Below are positions 9,561-17,758 of a stretch of DNA of 64,000 nt, piece after piece (position 1 is the first letter of the stretch; each line of letters begins with the position of its first letter). Under the pieces are notes generated by a model. It was not told where the DNA came from and searched no databases. It saw nothing but the letters and a program-made list of their open reading frames with translations. The stretch lies in the NCBI GenBank assembly GCA_025458905.1, contig JALORN010000013.1:144688-208687 (forward strand), given 5' to 3'. The position numbers were made by a program, and so were the translations under genes. The stretch comes from Steroidobacteraceae bacterium (lineage in GTDB: Bacteria; Pseudomonadota; Gammaproteobacteria; Steroidobacterales; Steroidobacteraceae).

Positions 9561-10367
9561 ATGCACGTAGATCGTCGGCAGCTGATCGGGACAGGCGCCG
9601 GCGCAATGGCCGGCATGCTGCTGTCCCCGGGCGCCGCGCGTGCCGCCACGGCGGCCCCGCGAACCTACGTGCTCGTGCACGGCACCTACCACGGAGGCTG
9701 GTGCTGGCGATACGTCGCCGAGCGGCTTCGGGCCGCTGGCCATCGCGTGTTCACGCCGACCCTGACCGGCCTCGGCGAGCGGGCCCACCTATTGTCGCCC
9801 GGCATCGGCCTGGAGACTCACATCCAGGACGTGGTCGGGTTGATCGAGGCCGAGGAACTGTCGAAGGTGGTGATCGTCGGCCACAGCTACGGGTGCTTCG
9901 TGATCACCGGCGCTTGCGATCGCCTGCGCGAGCGGATCGAACACGCGGTCTACCTCGACGGGCCTGCGCCGGACGACGGCGACCGCCATGGCGGCTTCCG
10001 TTCGCGCGAGGAGATCGAGCGGGCGATGGGTCCGCTGCTCGAGGGCGCCTACCTGCCGGTGCGCAAGGAGATGGTCCCGCTGTTCGGCATCCCGCCCTCC
10101 GACACGGTGAATACGGCCTGGCTCGAGCGCCGGCTCACGCCCCATCCGGCGCAGACCTATCTCGACCCGATCCGTCTGCCGAACGGCGGCTCGACGGGGC
10201 TGCCGCGCACCTATGTGTTCTGCAACCGCGCAGGGCCGCGGTCTGCGCTGCGACGCTACGCAGAGCAGCGGCGCCAGGACCCGAGTTTTCGTTACCGTGA
10301 GCTGGACTGTGGGCACGCCGCCATGGTGGTGGTGCCCGACGCGACCGCGAACCTGCTGGTCGAGTAA
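9561..10367 (+). CDS. Tat-exported alpha/beta hydrolase (esterase-like)
   Basis: 268 aa. The N terminus MHVDRRQLIGTGAGAMAG with a following APGAARA-type site looks like a Tat signal peptide (twin arginine, then a moderately hydrophobic stretch). The mature part begins TYVLVHGTYHGGWCWRYV, the oxyanion-loop region of esterases related to plant salicylate/pyrethroid esterases, with nucleophile elbow VGHSYG and a C-terminal DCGHAA that supplies the probable catalytic His. The ATG at 9561 is preceded by GGAGG. The substrate is unknown. It is convergent with the thiolase gene across the 127-bp inverted repeat. Confidence 0.82.
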   Translation: MHVDRRQLIGTGAGAMAGMLLSPGAARAATAAPRTYVLVHGTYHGGWCWRYVAERLRAAGHRVFTPTLTGLGERAHLLSPGIGLETHIQDVVGLIEAEELSKVVIVGHSYGCFVITGACDRLRERIEHAVYLDGPAPDDGDRHGGFRSREEIERAMGPLLEGAYLPVRKEMVPLFGIPPSDTVNTAWLERRLTPHPAQTYLDPIRLPNGGSTGLPRTYVFCNRAGPRSALRRYAEQRRQDPSFRYRELDCGHAAMVVVPDATANLLVE

Positions 10368-10370
10368 GGG

Positions 10371-10497
10371 AGCAAAAGGGGACAAAAGGGAAAAAAAGGG
10401 GGACAGATTTGTTTTCCGTTTTTCTTTCCCGGTTGCCGGGAAAGAAAAACGGAAAATAAATCTGTCCCCCTTTTTTTCCCTTTTGTCCCCTTTTGCT
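10371..10497. repeat. 127-bp near-perfect inverted repeat (62-bp arms)
   Basis: Left arm 10371-10432, loop TTG 10433-10435, right arm 10436-10497. The arms pair with one G-T type mismatch. It contains both the AAAAGGGGACAAAAGGGAAA extension and the GGGGGACAGATTTGTTTTCC core of the dispersed repeat. It fills the whole gap between two convergent genes: it begins 3 bp after the hydrolase stop and its last base is the first base of the thiolase stop complement. Transcribed in either direction it forms a very stable hairpin and probably works as a bidirectional terminator. The origin is probably a REP/BIME- or MITE-like element. Confidence 0.9.
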
Positions 10498-11792
10498 CAG
10501 GCGCGGTCGAGGATGGCGGTGACGCCCATGCCGCCGGCGGTGCAGATGGAGATCAGGCCGCGCTTCGCGGCGGGGTCGCCGGCGAGCAGCTTGGCGAGCA
10601 CCGCGACGATGCGCGTGCCGGTCGCCGCGAACGGGTGGCCATAGGCGACGCTGCTGCCCTTGACGTTGAGCTTGCTGCGGTCGATCGGGCCGAGCGCGCG
10701 CTCGCGCCCGAGGCGCTCGCGGCAGAACTCGTCCGACTCCCAGGCCTTGAGGGTGCACAGCACCTGCGCGGCGAAGGCCTCGTGGATCTCGTAGTAGTCG
10801 AAGTCCTGCAGCGCGAGGCCCGCGTCGTCGAGCATCGCGGGCACTGCGTAGGCCGGCGCCATCAGCAGCCCGTCGCGGCCGCCGACGAAGTCGACCGCCC
10901 AGGCCTTGCCGTAGGTGAGCCACGCCTGCACCGGCAGGTTGCGCGCGCGCGCCCAGTCCTCGGAGGCGAGCAGCACCGCCGAGGCGCCGTCGGTCAGCGG
11001 CGTGCTGTTGCCGGCGGTCAGCGTGCCGTGGCCGCTGGTCGGGTCGAACGAGGGCTTGAGCTGCGCGAGCCGCTCGGGCGTGGTGTCGGCGCGGATGTTG
11101 TTGTCGGCGGCGAGCCCGTTGAACGGCTGCACCAGGTCGGCGTTGAAACCGTCCTTCCAGGCCCGCGCCGCGTTCACGTGGCTCGCGTACGCGAGCCGGT
11201 CCTGGTCCTCGCGCGCGATCTGCCAGTGCTTGGCCATCAGCTCGCAGCTCTCGCCCATCGAGAGGCCGGTGCGCGGCTCGACCGCGCCGGGGAAGATCGG
11301 CTTGAAGTGCTGCGGCCGGATGCCGAGGAACGGCCGCGTGCGCTCCCAGAACGAGCGGCCACGGTAAGCCTGCAGCAGCAGCTGCTGGTAGGCACGTGGG
11401 TAGACGACCGGTGTGTCGCTGATGGTGTCGACGCCGCCGGCGATGCCGACCTCGATCTGCCCCAGCGCAATCTTGTTGCCGACCGTGATCGCCGCCTCTA
11501 GGCCGGTGCCGCAGGCGCGCTGCAGGTCGAGGCCGGGCGTGTGCGGGTCGAGGCCGGTGGAGAGCACCGCTTCGCGCACCAGGTTGAAGTCCTTGGAGTG
11601 CTTCATCACGGCGCCGGCCGCGACCTCGCCGAGCCGCAGGCCCTGCAGGCCGAAGCGCTCGACCACGCCGCGCAGCGCGGCGGTCATCATCTCCTGGTTG
11701 CCGACGCCGGCGTAGGCGCCGTGGGCGCGTGCGAACGGGATCCTCGAGCCGCCGACCACGGCGACGCGGCGCACGCTGCTGCCGACCAACAT
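10497..11792 (-). CDS. Acetyl-CoA C-acyltransferase (thiolase, FadI-like)
   Basis: 431 aa. It cleaves 3-ketoacyl-CoA in beta-oxidation or runs in reverse. The start at 11792 (MLVGSSVRRVAVVGGSRIPF) follows GAGGAGAG. Thiolase landmarks are visible: LDLQRACGTGLEA with the acylated Cys, NEAFAAQ-type segment IHEAFAAQV, VKGSSVAYGHPFAATG and the C-terminal CTAGGMGV carrying the second Cys. Length and sequence favour the FadI/FadA2 long-type group over AtoB. No trifunctional alpha partner is adjacent. It is divergent from the MATE gene, 116 bp away. Confidence 0.9.
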   Translation of the reverse strand: MLVGSSVRRVAVVGGSRIPFARAHGAYAGVGNQEMMTAALRGVVERFGLQGLRLGEVAAGAVMKHSKDFNLVREAVLSTGLDPHTPGLDLQRACGTGLEAAITVGNKIALGQIEVGIAGGVDTISDTPVVYPRAYQQLLLQAYRGRSFWERTRPFLGIRPQHFKPIFPGAVEPRTGLSMGESCELMAKHWQIAREDQDRLAYASHVNAARAWKDGFNADLVQPFNGLAADNNIRADTTPERLAQLKPSFDPTSGHGTLTAGNSTPLTDGASAVLLASEDWARARNLPVQAWLTYGKAWAVDFVGGRDGLLMAPAYAVPAMLDDAGLALQDFDYYEIHEAFAAQVLCTLKAWESDEFCRERLGRERALGPIDRSKLNVKGSSVAYGHPFAATGTRIVAVLAKLLAGDPAAKRGLISICTAGGMGVTAILDRA

Positions 11793-11908
11793 GCCACTCT
11801 CCTCACGAAGCGACGGGTTGCCGGGACGCGGCCGGCCTCGCCTGTAGAATGCCACGCCACGCCTGCGCCCGCAGGCCGCCAGCGTGCTCCCGGGTACCGA
11901 GTCCTCCG

Positions 11909-13339
11909 ATGTCCAGCCTCCGACGCGCGCGGCTGCGGGCCGACGCCACCAATATCCTGCGGCTGTCCGGGCCACTGCTCGTCAACAACCTCGCGACCGC
12001 CGGCATGACGACCGCCGACACCGTGATGGCCGGCCGCCTCGGCGCGCTCGAGCTCGCGGCGGTCGCGCTCGGCGCGAACTACGTGTCGCTGTTCTACCTC
12101 GGCGGCCTCGGCCTGCTGATGGCGCTGTCGCCGACGGTGGCGCACGCGGTCGGCGCCGGCCGCGATCGCGAGGCCGGCGGCTACTTCCGCCAGGCACTGT
12201 GGCTGTCGCTCGGCGTCACGACGGTGGTGCTCGCCGGGCTCGCGTTCACAGGTCCGGTGCTGCGCGCGATCGGCACGGATCCCGCGGTCGCCGACCTGGC
12301 CGCGCGCTACGTCGGCGCGGTCGCCTTCGGCATGCCGGCGATGTTCGCGTTCCTCGCGCTGCGTTTCTCGAGCGAGGGGCTCGGCTGGACGCGCCCGATC
12401 CTGTTCACCGCGGTGCTGGCGTTCGCCGTCAACGTGTCCGGCAACTGGGTGTTCATCCATGGCCGCTTCGGCATGCCGGCGCTCGGCGCGGTCGGCTGCG
12501 GGGTCGCGACCGCGATCACGCAGTGGCTGATCTTCGCGGTGCTGTGGACCTACGTGCGCCGCCACCGCGCCTACCGCCCCTATGCGCCGCTGGCGCGCTT
12601 CGAGGGCCCCGACCCGCGGCGGCTGCGCGAGATCCTCGCGCTCGGCCTGCCGATCTGCGGCAGCGTGCTCGCCGAGGGCGCGCTGTTCGCCTCGGCGGGG
12701 CTCACGATGGGCGGGTTCGGCGCCACCGTGGTCGCCGCGCATGCGATCGCGATCAACTACGCGGCGCTGATGTTCATGGTGCCGCTGTCGATCCACTCGG
12801 CCACCACCATCCACGTCGGCCATCGTGCCGGCGCCGGGCGCTGGCGCGAGGCGCGCGACGCCGGCTGGACGGGCGCCGCGATCTGTGTCGCGACGATGGC
12901 CGTGTCGGCGCTGGTGCTGCTCGGCGCGCGCGGGGCGATCGCGGCGCTCTATTCCGAAGACGCCGCGGTGGTCGGGCTCGCGGCGCTGCTGCTGCTCTAC
13001 GCCGCCGCGTTCCAGGTGGCCGACGGCCTGCAGGTCGGCATGGCCGGCGCGCTGCGCGGCTTCAAGGATGCGCGCGTGCCGATGCTGCTGTGCATCGCCG
13101 CCTACTGGGGCCTCGGCTTCCCGCTGGCCTGGGGGCTCGGTGTCGCGGCGGGCCACGGTGCGCCGGGCGTCTGGACCGGTCTGATCGCCGGCCTGTTCGC
13201 GGCCGCCTCGATGCTGACGCTGCGCTGGCGCCACGTCACGGGCCGCGCCGTGGCCGCGGGCGAACGCGGCGCGATCCATCCGGAGAAACCCGTGCAGCAT
13301 CGGCGCGGGGGCGGGCCCGCCGCGGAGGTAGAGTCGTGA
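11909..13339 (+). CDS. MATE family multidrug/Na+ efflux transporter
   Basis: 476 aa, about 12 membrane segments. It begins MSSLRRARLRADATNILRLS and runs into GPLLVNNLATAGMTTADTVM, the usual MATE first helix. Two homologous halves are apparent, with a second-half counterpart LGLPICGSVLAEGALFASAG. NorM-like members expel cations and dyes using Na+ or H+ gradients; the actual substrate is unknown. The start at 11909 is chosen because the upstream open frame has no membrane character. Its TGA lies 2 bp before the amine oxidase ATG, suggesting one operon. Confidence 0.9.
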   Translation: MSSLRRARLRADATNILRLSGPLLVNNLATAGMTTADTVMAGRLGALELAAVALGANYVSLFYLGGLGLLMALSPTVAHAVGAGRDREAGGYFRQALWLSLGVTTVVLAGLAFTGPVLRAIGTDPAVADLAARYVGAVAFGMPAMFAFLALRFSSEGLGWTRPILFTAVLAFAVNVSGNWVFIHGRFGMPALGAVGCGVATAITQWLIFAVLWTYVRRHRAYRPYAPLARFEGPDPRRLREILALGLPICGSVLAEGALFASAGLTMGGFGATVVAAHAIAINYAALMFMVPLSIHSATTIHVGHRAGAGRWREARDAGWTGAAICVATMAVSALVLLGARGAIAALYSEDAAVVGLAALLLLYAAAFQVADGLQVGMAGALRGFKDARVPMLLCIAAYWGLGFPLAWGLGVAAGHGAPGVWTGLIAGLFAAASMLTLRWRHVTGRAVAAGERGAIHPEKPVQHRRGGGPAAEVES

Positions 13340-13341
13340 CC

Positions 13342-14832
13342 ATGCGCAGGCGAGACTGGTTGATCGGGGCCGGTGCGACGGCGGCAGGTGCCGCGGTGCC
13401 GGGGGTGCTGTCGTCGGTGGCGCGGGCCGCGGAGCGCGGCGCGCAGACGGCCGAGACGGTCGACGTGGCGATCGTCGGCGGCGGCCTCGCCGGGCTCAAC
13501 GCCGCGATGGTGCTCACCGACGCCGGCGCCACGGTGCGCGTGCTGGAGGCGGACACCCGCGCCGGCGGCCGCGTTCGCACGGCCGACGACATCCCGCACC
13601 ACCCGGACCTCGGCGGCGTGCAGATCGGCCCGATGTACGCGCGCGTGCGCGACGTGGCGCGGCGGCTGAAGATCGAGCTGAAGCCCGGCGCGCACGTCAA
13701 CGCACCGTACTCGTACGTCATGGACGGCACGCTGATCCCGGCGAAGCAGTGGCCGCAGTCGCCGCTGAACCGGCTGGTCGGTGCGGAGCGGCAGGTGCCG
13801 CCGCAGGCGATCACCGGCTTCTACGTCGAGCGCCGTACGCCGTTCAGCACGCTCGAGGACTGGCTGAAGCCCGAGGCGGCGCGCTACGACCTGTCGCTGG
13901 CGCAGTGGCTCGCCGAGCAGCAGGCCTCTGACGAGGCAAAGCGCCTGATCCGCCTCTCCCAGGGCTCGACGCCGCTCGAGGACATGGCGGTGCTGCGCAT
14001 GATGCAGGAGGCGACGCGTTCCAAGATCGACGTGCAGCGGGTCTCGCAGCAGCCCGAGATGCAGGGCAAGGACGTGTTCGAGCGCTTCGCGCTCGCCTCC
14101 TCGCACGTCCCGGGCGGCACCTCGCGCCTCGTCGAGGCGATCGTCGCCTCGCTCGGCGAGCGGGTGCGCCTCGGTGCCAAGGTGCGCGCGATCCGCATGG
14201 ACGGCGACGGCGCCGAGGTACGCTGCGAGGACGGCTCGCGGCTGCGCGCGCGCTACGTGGTCGCGGCCGTGCCGTTCAGCGTGCTGCGCGACGTGCAGAT
14301 CACCCCGGCGCTCGCCGGCGAGCAGGCCGATGCGGTGAAGCGCATGCCGTACCACAACCAGAGCCAGGTCTGGCTGCGGGCGAAGAGGCCCTACTGGGAG
14401 GACGACGGCATCGAGGCCTCGATGTGGACCGACGGCCCGTTCACGCTGATCCGCCAGCAGATCGAGTCCGATGGCACGCGCGAGCTGATGAGCGTGCTGG
14501 CGTTCGGGCCGAATTCCCGCCGGCTCGACCAGCTGCCGCCGGCCGAGCGCGGCCGACTCGCGCTCGAGTACATCCACCGGGTGCGGCCCTCGACGGTCGG
14601 CAAGCTCGAGGTCGTCGGCACGCACTCCTGGGAGCTCGTGCCCTCGGTGCGCGGCTGCAGCCACCAGTACGTGCCCGGCAAGGTCGTCGCCTGGTCGCAG
14701 GCGATGGCAAAGCCGCACCAGCGGCTGCACTTCGCCGGCGAGCACGTGCGCCGGCTCGAGGTCGGCATGGAGTCGGCCATGGAGACCGGCGAGCGCGCCG
14801 CGCTCGAGATCCTCGAGAAGCTCTCCGCCTGA
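13342..14832 (+). CDS. Tat-exported FAD-dependent amine oxidase family protein
   Basis: 496 aa. MRRRDWLIGAGATAAG is a Tat-like signal, consistent with export of a folded flavoprotein. The FAD dinucleotide fold is VDVAIVGGGLAGLNAAM followed by the GG motif RAGGRVRT, and the C-terminal flavin segment is LHFAGEHVRRLEVGMESAM. These define the flavin monoamine oxidase/L-amino-acid oxidase group. A GTG at 13336 overlapping the MATE stop is an alternative start. It is followed 22 bp later by the ECF42 sigma factor. The substrate cannot be told from sequence. Confidence 0.88.
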   Translation: MRRRDWLIGAGATAAGAAVPGVLSSVARAAERGAQTAETVDVAIVGGGLAGLNAAMVLTDAGATVRVLEADTRAGGRVRTADDIPHHPDLGGVQIGPMYARVRDVARRLKIELKPGAHVNAPYSYVMDGTLIPAKQWPQSPLNRLVGAERQVPPQAITGFYVERRTPFSTLEDWLKPEAARYDLSLAQWLAEQQASDEAKRLIRLSQGSTPLEDMAVLRMMQEATRSKIDVQRVSQQPEMQGKDVFERFALASSHVPGGTSRLVEAIVASLGERVRLGAKVRAIRMDGDGAEVRCEDGSRLRARYVVAAVPFSVLRDVQITPALAGEQADAVKRMPYHNQSQVWLRAKRPYWEDDGIEASMWTDGPFTLIRQQIESDGTRELMSVLAFGPNSRRLDQLPPAERGRLALEYIHRVRPSTVGKLEVVGTHSWELVPSVRGCSHQYVPGKVVAWSQAMAKPHQRLHFAGEHVRRLEVGMESAMETGERAALEILEKLSA

Positions 14833-14854
14833 CCGCCCGCGGCACGACCGGCCC

Positions 14855-16105
14855 ATGAGAGACGTGGTCGCCATCGATGCCGCGCTGGTCGCGGCGCGCC
14901 CGCAGGCGCTCGCCGCGTTGCTGCGCTACTTCCGCGACCTCGACACCGCCGAGGAGGCGTTCCAGGAGGCCTGCCTGCGCGCGCTCGACACCTGGCCGCG
15001 CAACGGTCCGCCGCGCGACCCGGTCGCCTGGCTGATCATGGTCGGGCGCAACCGCACGATCGACGGCCTGCGGAAGCGCAGTCGCCACGACCCGCTTCCC
15101 GACGCGGACGTGCTGGTCGACCCGCGCCACGGCGAGGCCTCGCTCGCCGAGCAGCTCGACGGCGCCGACTACCGCGACGACCTGCTGCGCCTGCTGTTCG
15201 TCTGCTGCCACCCGGAGCTGCCGGCGACGCAGCAGGTCGCACTGGCGCTGCGCGTCGTCGCGGGGCTGCCGCTGCCGCAGATCGCGCGCGCGTTCCTCGT
15301 GGGCGAGTCGGCGATGGAGCAGCGGATCACGCGTTCCAAGGCACGGATCGCCGCGGCCGACGTGCCGTTCGAGACGCCCGGTCCCGCGGAGCGCGCGGCG
15401 CGCCTGGAGACGGTCGCAGCGATGCTCTACCTGCTGTTCAATGCCGGCTACACCGGCGTGCCGCCGGGCGCGGCGCACGACGGCCGCGCGTTCTGCGAGG
15501 AGGCGATCCGGCTCGCGCGGCTGCTCGCGCGACTGTTTCCCGCCGAGCCCGAGATCCTCGGCCTGCTGGCGCTGATGCTGCTGCAGCATGCCCGCGAGCC
15601 CGCGCGCCGTCGCGGCGACGGCGAGGCGGTGCTGCTCGAGGACCAGGACCGCGCGCTGTGGAACCGGCCGATGATCGACGAGGGACTCGCGCTGGTCGAC
15701 GCCGCGCTGTGCCGGCGTCGCCCGGGTCCCTACCAGGTGCAGGCCGCCATCGCCGCGCTGCACGACCGCGCGCCGCGCTTCGCGGACACGGACTGGGCCG
15801 AGATCGACCAGCTCTACGCCACGCTCGAGTCGCTGGAGCCGTCGCCGGTCGTGACGCTGAATCGCGCGGTGGTGATCGAGCGGCTGCAGGGTCCGGCGGC
15901 CGCGCTCGCGCGGCTCGAGCCGCTCGCGGCGCGGCTCGACGGCTACTTCTACTTCCACGGCGTGCGCGGCGCGATGCTGCAGCGCTGCGGCCGCGTGGCC
16001 CAGGCGCGCGAGGCGTTCAACCGCGCGATCGCGCTCGCCGGTACCCCCGAGGAGGCGACCCGGATGCGCCGCTACCTCGATCACCTCGCTGCGGCTACGG
16101 GCTGA
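14855..16105 (+). CDS. ECF42-type RNA polymerase sigma factor (DUF6596)
   Basis: 416 aa, much longer than a plain ECF sigma. Sigma region 2 (about 10-80; DTAEEAFQEACLRALDTWP ... WLIMVGRNRTIDGLRK) and region 4 (about 110-165) are followed by a long C-terminal extension with TPR-like helices, including AMLYLLFNAGYTGVPPG and ALWNRPMIDEGLALVD, both typical of ECF42. This group usually sits beside a YCII/DGPF-domain gene, which is absent here. It lies 22 bp after the amine oxidase and overlaps the convergent GNAT gene by 11 bp. No anti-sigma gene is adjacent. Confidence 0.92.
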   Translation: MRDVVAIDAALVAARPQALAALLRYFRDLDTAEEAFQEACLRALDTWPRNGPPRDPVAWLIMVGRNRTIDGLRKRSRHDPLPDADVLVDPRHGEASLAEQLDGADYRDDLLRLLFVCCHPELPATQQVALALRVVAGLPLPQIARAFLVGESAMEQRITRSKARIAAADVPFETPGPAERAARLETVAAMLYLLFNAGYTGVPPGAAHDGRAFCEEAIRLARLLARLFPAEPEILGLLALMLLQHAREPARRRGDGEAVLLEDQDRALWNRPMIDEGLALVDAALCRRRPGPYQVQAAIAALHDRAPRFADTDWAEIDQLYATLESLEPSPVVTLNRAVVIERLQGPAAALARLEPLAARLDGYFYFHGVRGAMLQRCGRVAQAREAFNRAIALAGTPEEATRMRRYLDHLAAATG

Positions 16106-16625
16106 CCCGCGCCGCGCCCGGGACGTCGAGCAGGTACCAGCGGTTGCAGGTGAAGTGGCCGGTCGCCCCCAGCGGCGCCCCGAGCCGACGGAAGCCGGCG
16201 GCCTCGTAGAGGCGCGCGGCGTCCCCCATCGAGGCCAGGGTCTCGAGATAGCAGCGGTCGAATCCGAAGCCGCGCGCCGACTCGATGCAGCGCGCGAGCA
16301 TCTGTCGGCCGAGGCCACGCCCCCGGGCTTCGGGCAGGAAGTACATCTTGCGCAACTCGCAGGTCGTCGCGTCGCCGCTCGCGAGCGGCGCGATGCCGGC
16401 GCCCCCGAGCACGCGCTCCGTGCCGTCGCTCCCGGGCTCGACGACGACGAAGAAGGCATGGCGCGGCGCGGAGTAGGCGGCCGACAACGCGTCGACCTCC
16501 GGGTCGTTGATCGAGTAGCCTGGCCCGACGGCGCCGTGCTCGGTCATCACCTGGCGCACGACCGCGGCCATCGCGGCGTCGTCAGCGGGCGCGATGGGGC
16601 GCAGCCGAGCCGGGGTGGTAGCCAT
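16095..16625 (-). CDS. GNAT family N-acetyltransferase
   Basis: 176 aa. The acetyl-CoA-binding motif A is RKMYFLPEARGRGLGRQML, which fits the R/Q-x-x-G-x-G/A pattern, and FGFDRCYLETLASMGDAARLYEAAGF is the typical GNAT C-terminal half (listed here as DRCYLETLA and LYEAAGF). The substrate is unknown. The start at 16625 overlaps the end of the upstream DUF2845 gene by 44 bp, so the two are probably translated from one message. Confidence 0.85.
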   Translation of the reverse strand: MATTPARLRPIAPADDAAMAAVVRQVMTEHGAVGPGYSINDPEVDALSAAYSAPRHAFFVVVEPGSDGTERVLGGAGIAPLASGDATTCELRKMYFLPEARGRGLGRQMLARCIESARGFGFDRCYLETLASMGDAARLYEAAGFRRLGAPLGATGHFTCNRWYLLDVPGAARVSP

Positions 16626-16977
16626 AACCGAGTGTCTCGATCTCGACGACCACGCCATCCTCGAGGCGCAGCCGCCGCATCAGCTTGTGGGGCCCGAGAT
16701 TGTAGGTCCAGAGTTCGACCGGCACCTCGACCAGGTCGTTCGAGAGGAAGAACGGCCGGCCGTGCCGCCAGAACACCGGGCGCCGCAGGATCGAGCGCCG
16801 CTCCACGTCCGCCGGATCGCCGCAACGTGCGAGCACCTCGCCGCGGGTCGAGCCCTCGACGACCAGGCGGGTGCCGCAGCGGAAGCCGTCGGCGCGCGCG
16901 ACGTCGACCGCGGCCAGCGACAGCAGCGCGGCTGCGGCGGTCAGCGCAGGGGCGGGACGGTGCGCACTCCGGTGCAT
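16582..16977 (-). CDS. Exported DUF2845 family protein
   Basis: 131 aa with a signal peptide (ALTAAAALLSLAAVDVARA, cleavage near residue 29). The mature part begins DGFRCGTRLVVEGSTRGEVL, with ARCGDPADVERRS next. The two cysteines in CGTRLV and CGDP and the closing ETLGYGYHPG are features of DUF2845, small periplasmic proteins of unknown role. It is the first gene of a DUF2845-GNAT pair. Confidence 0.8.
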   Translation of the reverse strand: MHRSAHRPAPALTAAAALLSLAAVDVARADGFRCGTRLVVEGSTRGEVLARCGDPADVERRSILRRPVFWRHGRPFFLSNDLVEVPVELWTYNLGPHKLMRRLRLEDGVVVEIETLGYGYHPGSAAPHRAR

Positions 16978-17062
16978 GGCGCGTATGCTGATGTTCCAGG
17001 CCTGAACCGATCATGAACCCCACGCACCCTGCTGCCAATCGCGACTCCGCGCGGTTCCCCCG

Positions 17063-17758
17063 ATGAAACGCCGCTGGGTGGTGCTGGTGCTGTTCGCGGC
17101 GGCGCTCGCGCTCGCGGCCTGGCAGCTGCCGGTCGGCGAGTGGCTCCGCGCCGCGCTCGACTGGACCGCGGCGAACCGGCGCGTCGCCTGGGTGGGTTTC
17201 ATCCTGCTGTACGTCGTCGCCACGGTCTGCTTCCTGCCGGGCGTGCCGCTGACGCTCGCCGCCGGCGCGATCTTCGGCGTCGCCGCGGGCACGGCCCTGG
17301 TGTCGGCCGGCAGCACCCTGGGTGCGACCGCGGCGTTCCTGATCGGGCGCACGGCGGCGCGCGACTGGGTCGGCCGGCGCATCGCTGCCTGGCCGCGCTT
17401 CCGCGCCGTCGACCGCGCGGTCGCGGCGCGCGGCTTCTGGGTCGTGTTGCTGACGCGGCTCTCGCCCGCGTTCCCGTTCTTCCTGCTGAACTACGCCTAC
17501 GGCGTCACCGCGGTACGTGTGCGCGACTACGTGCTCGGCTCCTGGATCGGCATGCTGCCCGGCACGCTCGCCTACGTGTACGCCGGCTCGGTCGCGGCGA
17601 ACCTCGGCCAGGCCCTGGCCGGCGAGGCGCGGCTCGGAACGTCGGGGTGGGTGCTGCTCGGGCTCGGCGCAGTGGCGACGATCGCGGTGACGGTGCTGGT
17701 CACGCGGCTCGCGCGCCGGCAGTTCGAGCGCGAGATCGCCGGCGGTGAGCCGGCGTGA
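17063..17758 (+). CDS. TVP38/TMEM64 family (SNARE-associated/DedA-like) membrane protein
   Basis: 231 aa, about five membrane segments. The family core reads ATVCFLPGVPLTLAAGAIFG, and re-entrant-loop residues follow in TRLSPAFPFFLLNYAYGVT and WIGMLPGTLAYVYAG. Such proteins are linked to lipid scrambling or transport in the inner membrane; the bacterial role is not settled. Its TGA overlaps the GTG of the following flavoprotein. TVP38 next to a MerA-like reductase is a recurrent bacterial pair. Confidence 0.88.
   Translation: MKRRWVVLVLFAAALALAAWQLPVGEWLRAALDWTAANRRVAWVGFILLYVVATVCFLPGVPLTLAAGAIFGVAAGTALVSAGSTLGATAAFLIGRTAARDWVGRRIAAWPRFRAVDRAVAARGFWVVLLTRLSPAFPFFLLNYAYGVTAVRVRDYVLGSWIGMLPGTLAYVYAGSVAANLGQALAGEARLGTSGWVLLGLGAVATIAVTVLVTRLARRQFEREIAGGEPA

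Noticed and set aside
11884..14832. A single 982-codon plus-strand frame spanning the MATE and amine oxidase genes
   Set aside because: Its first 480 codons are a shadow of the MATE gene in another frame. The real amine oxidase starts at 13342 with a Tat signal.
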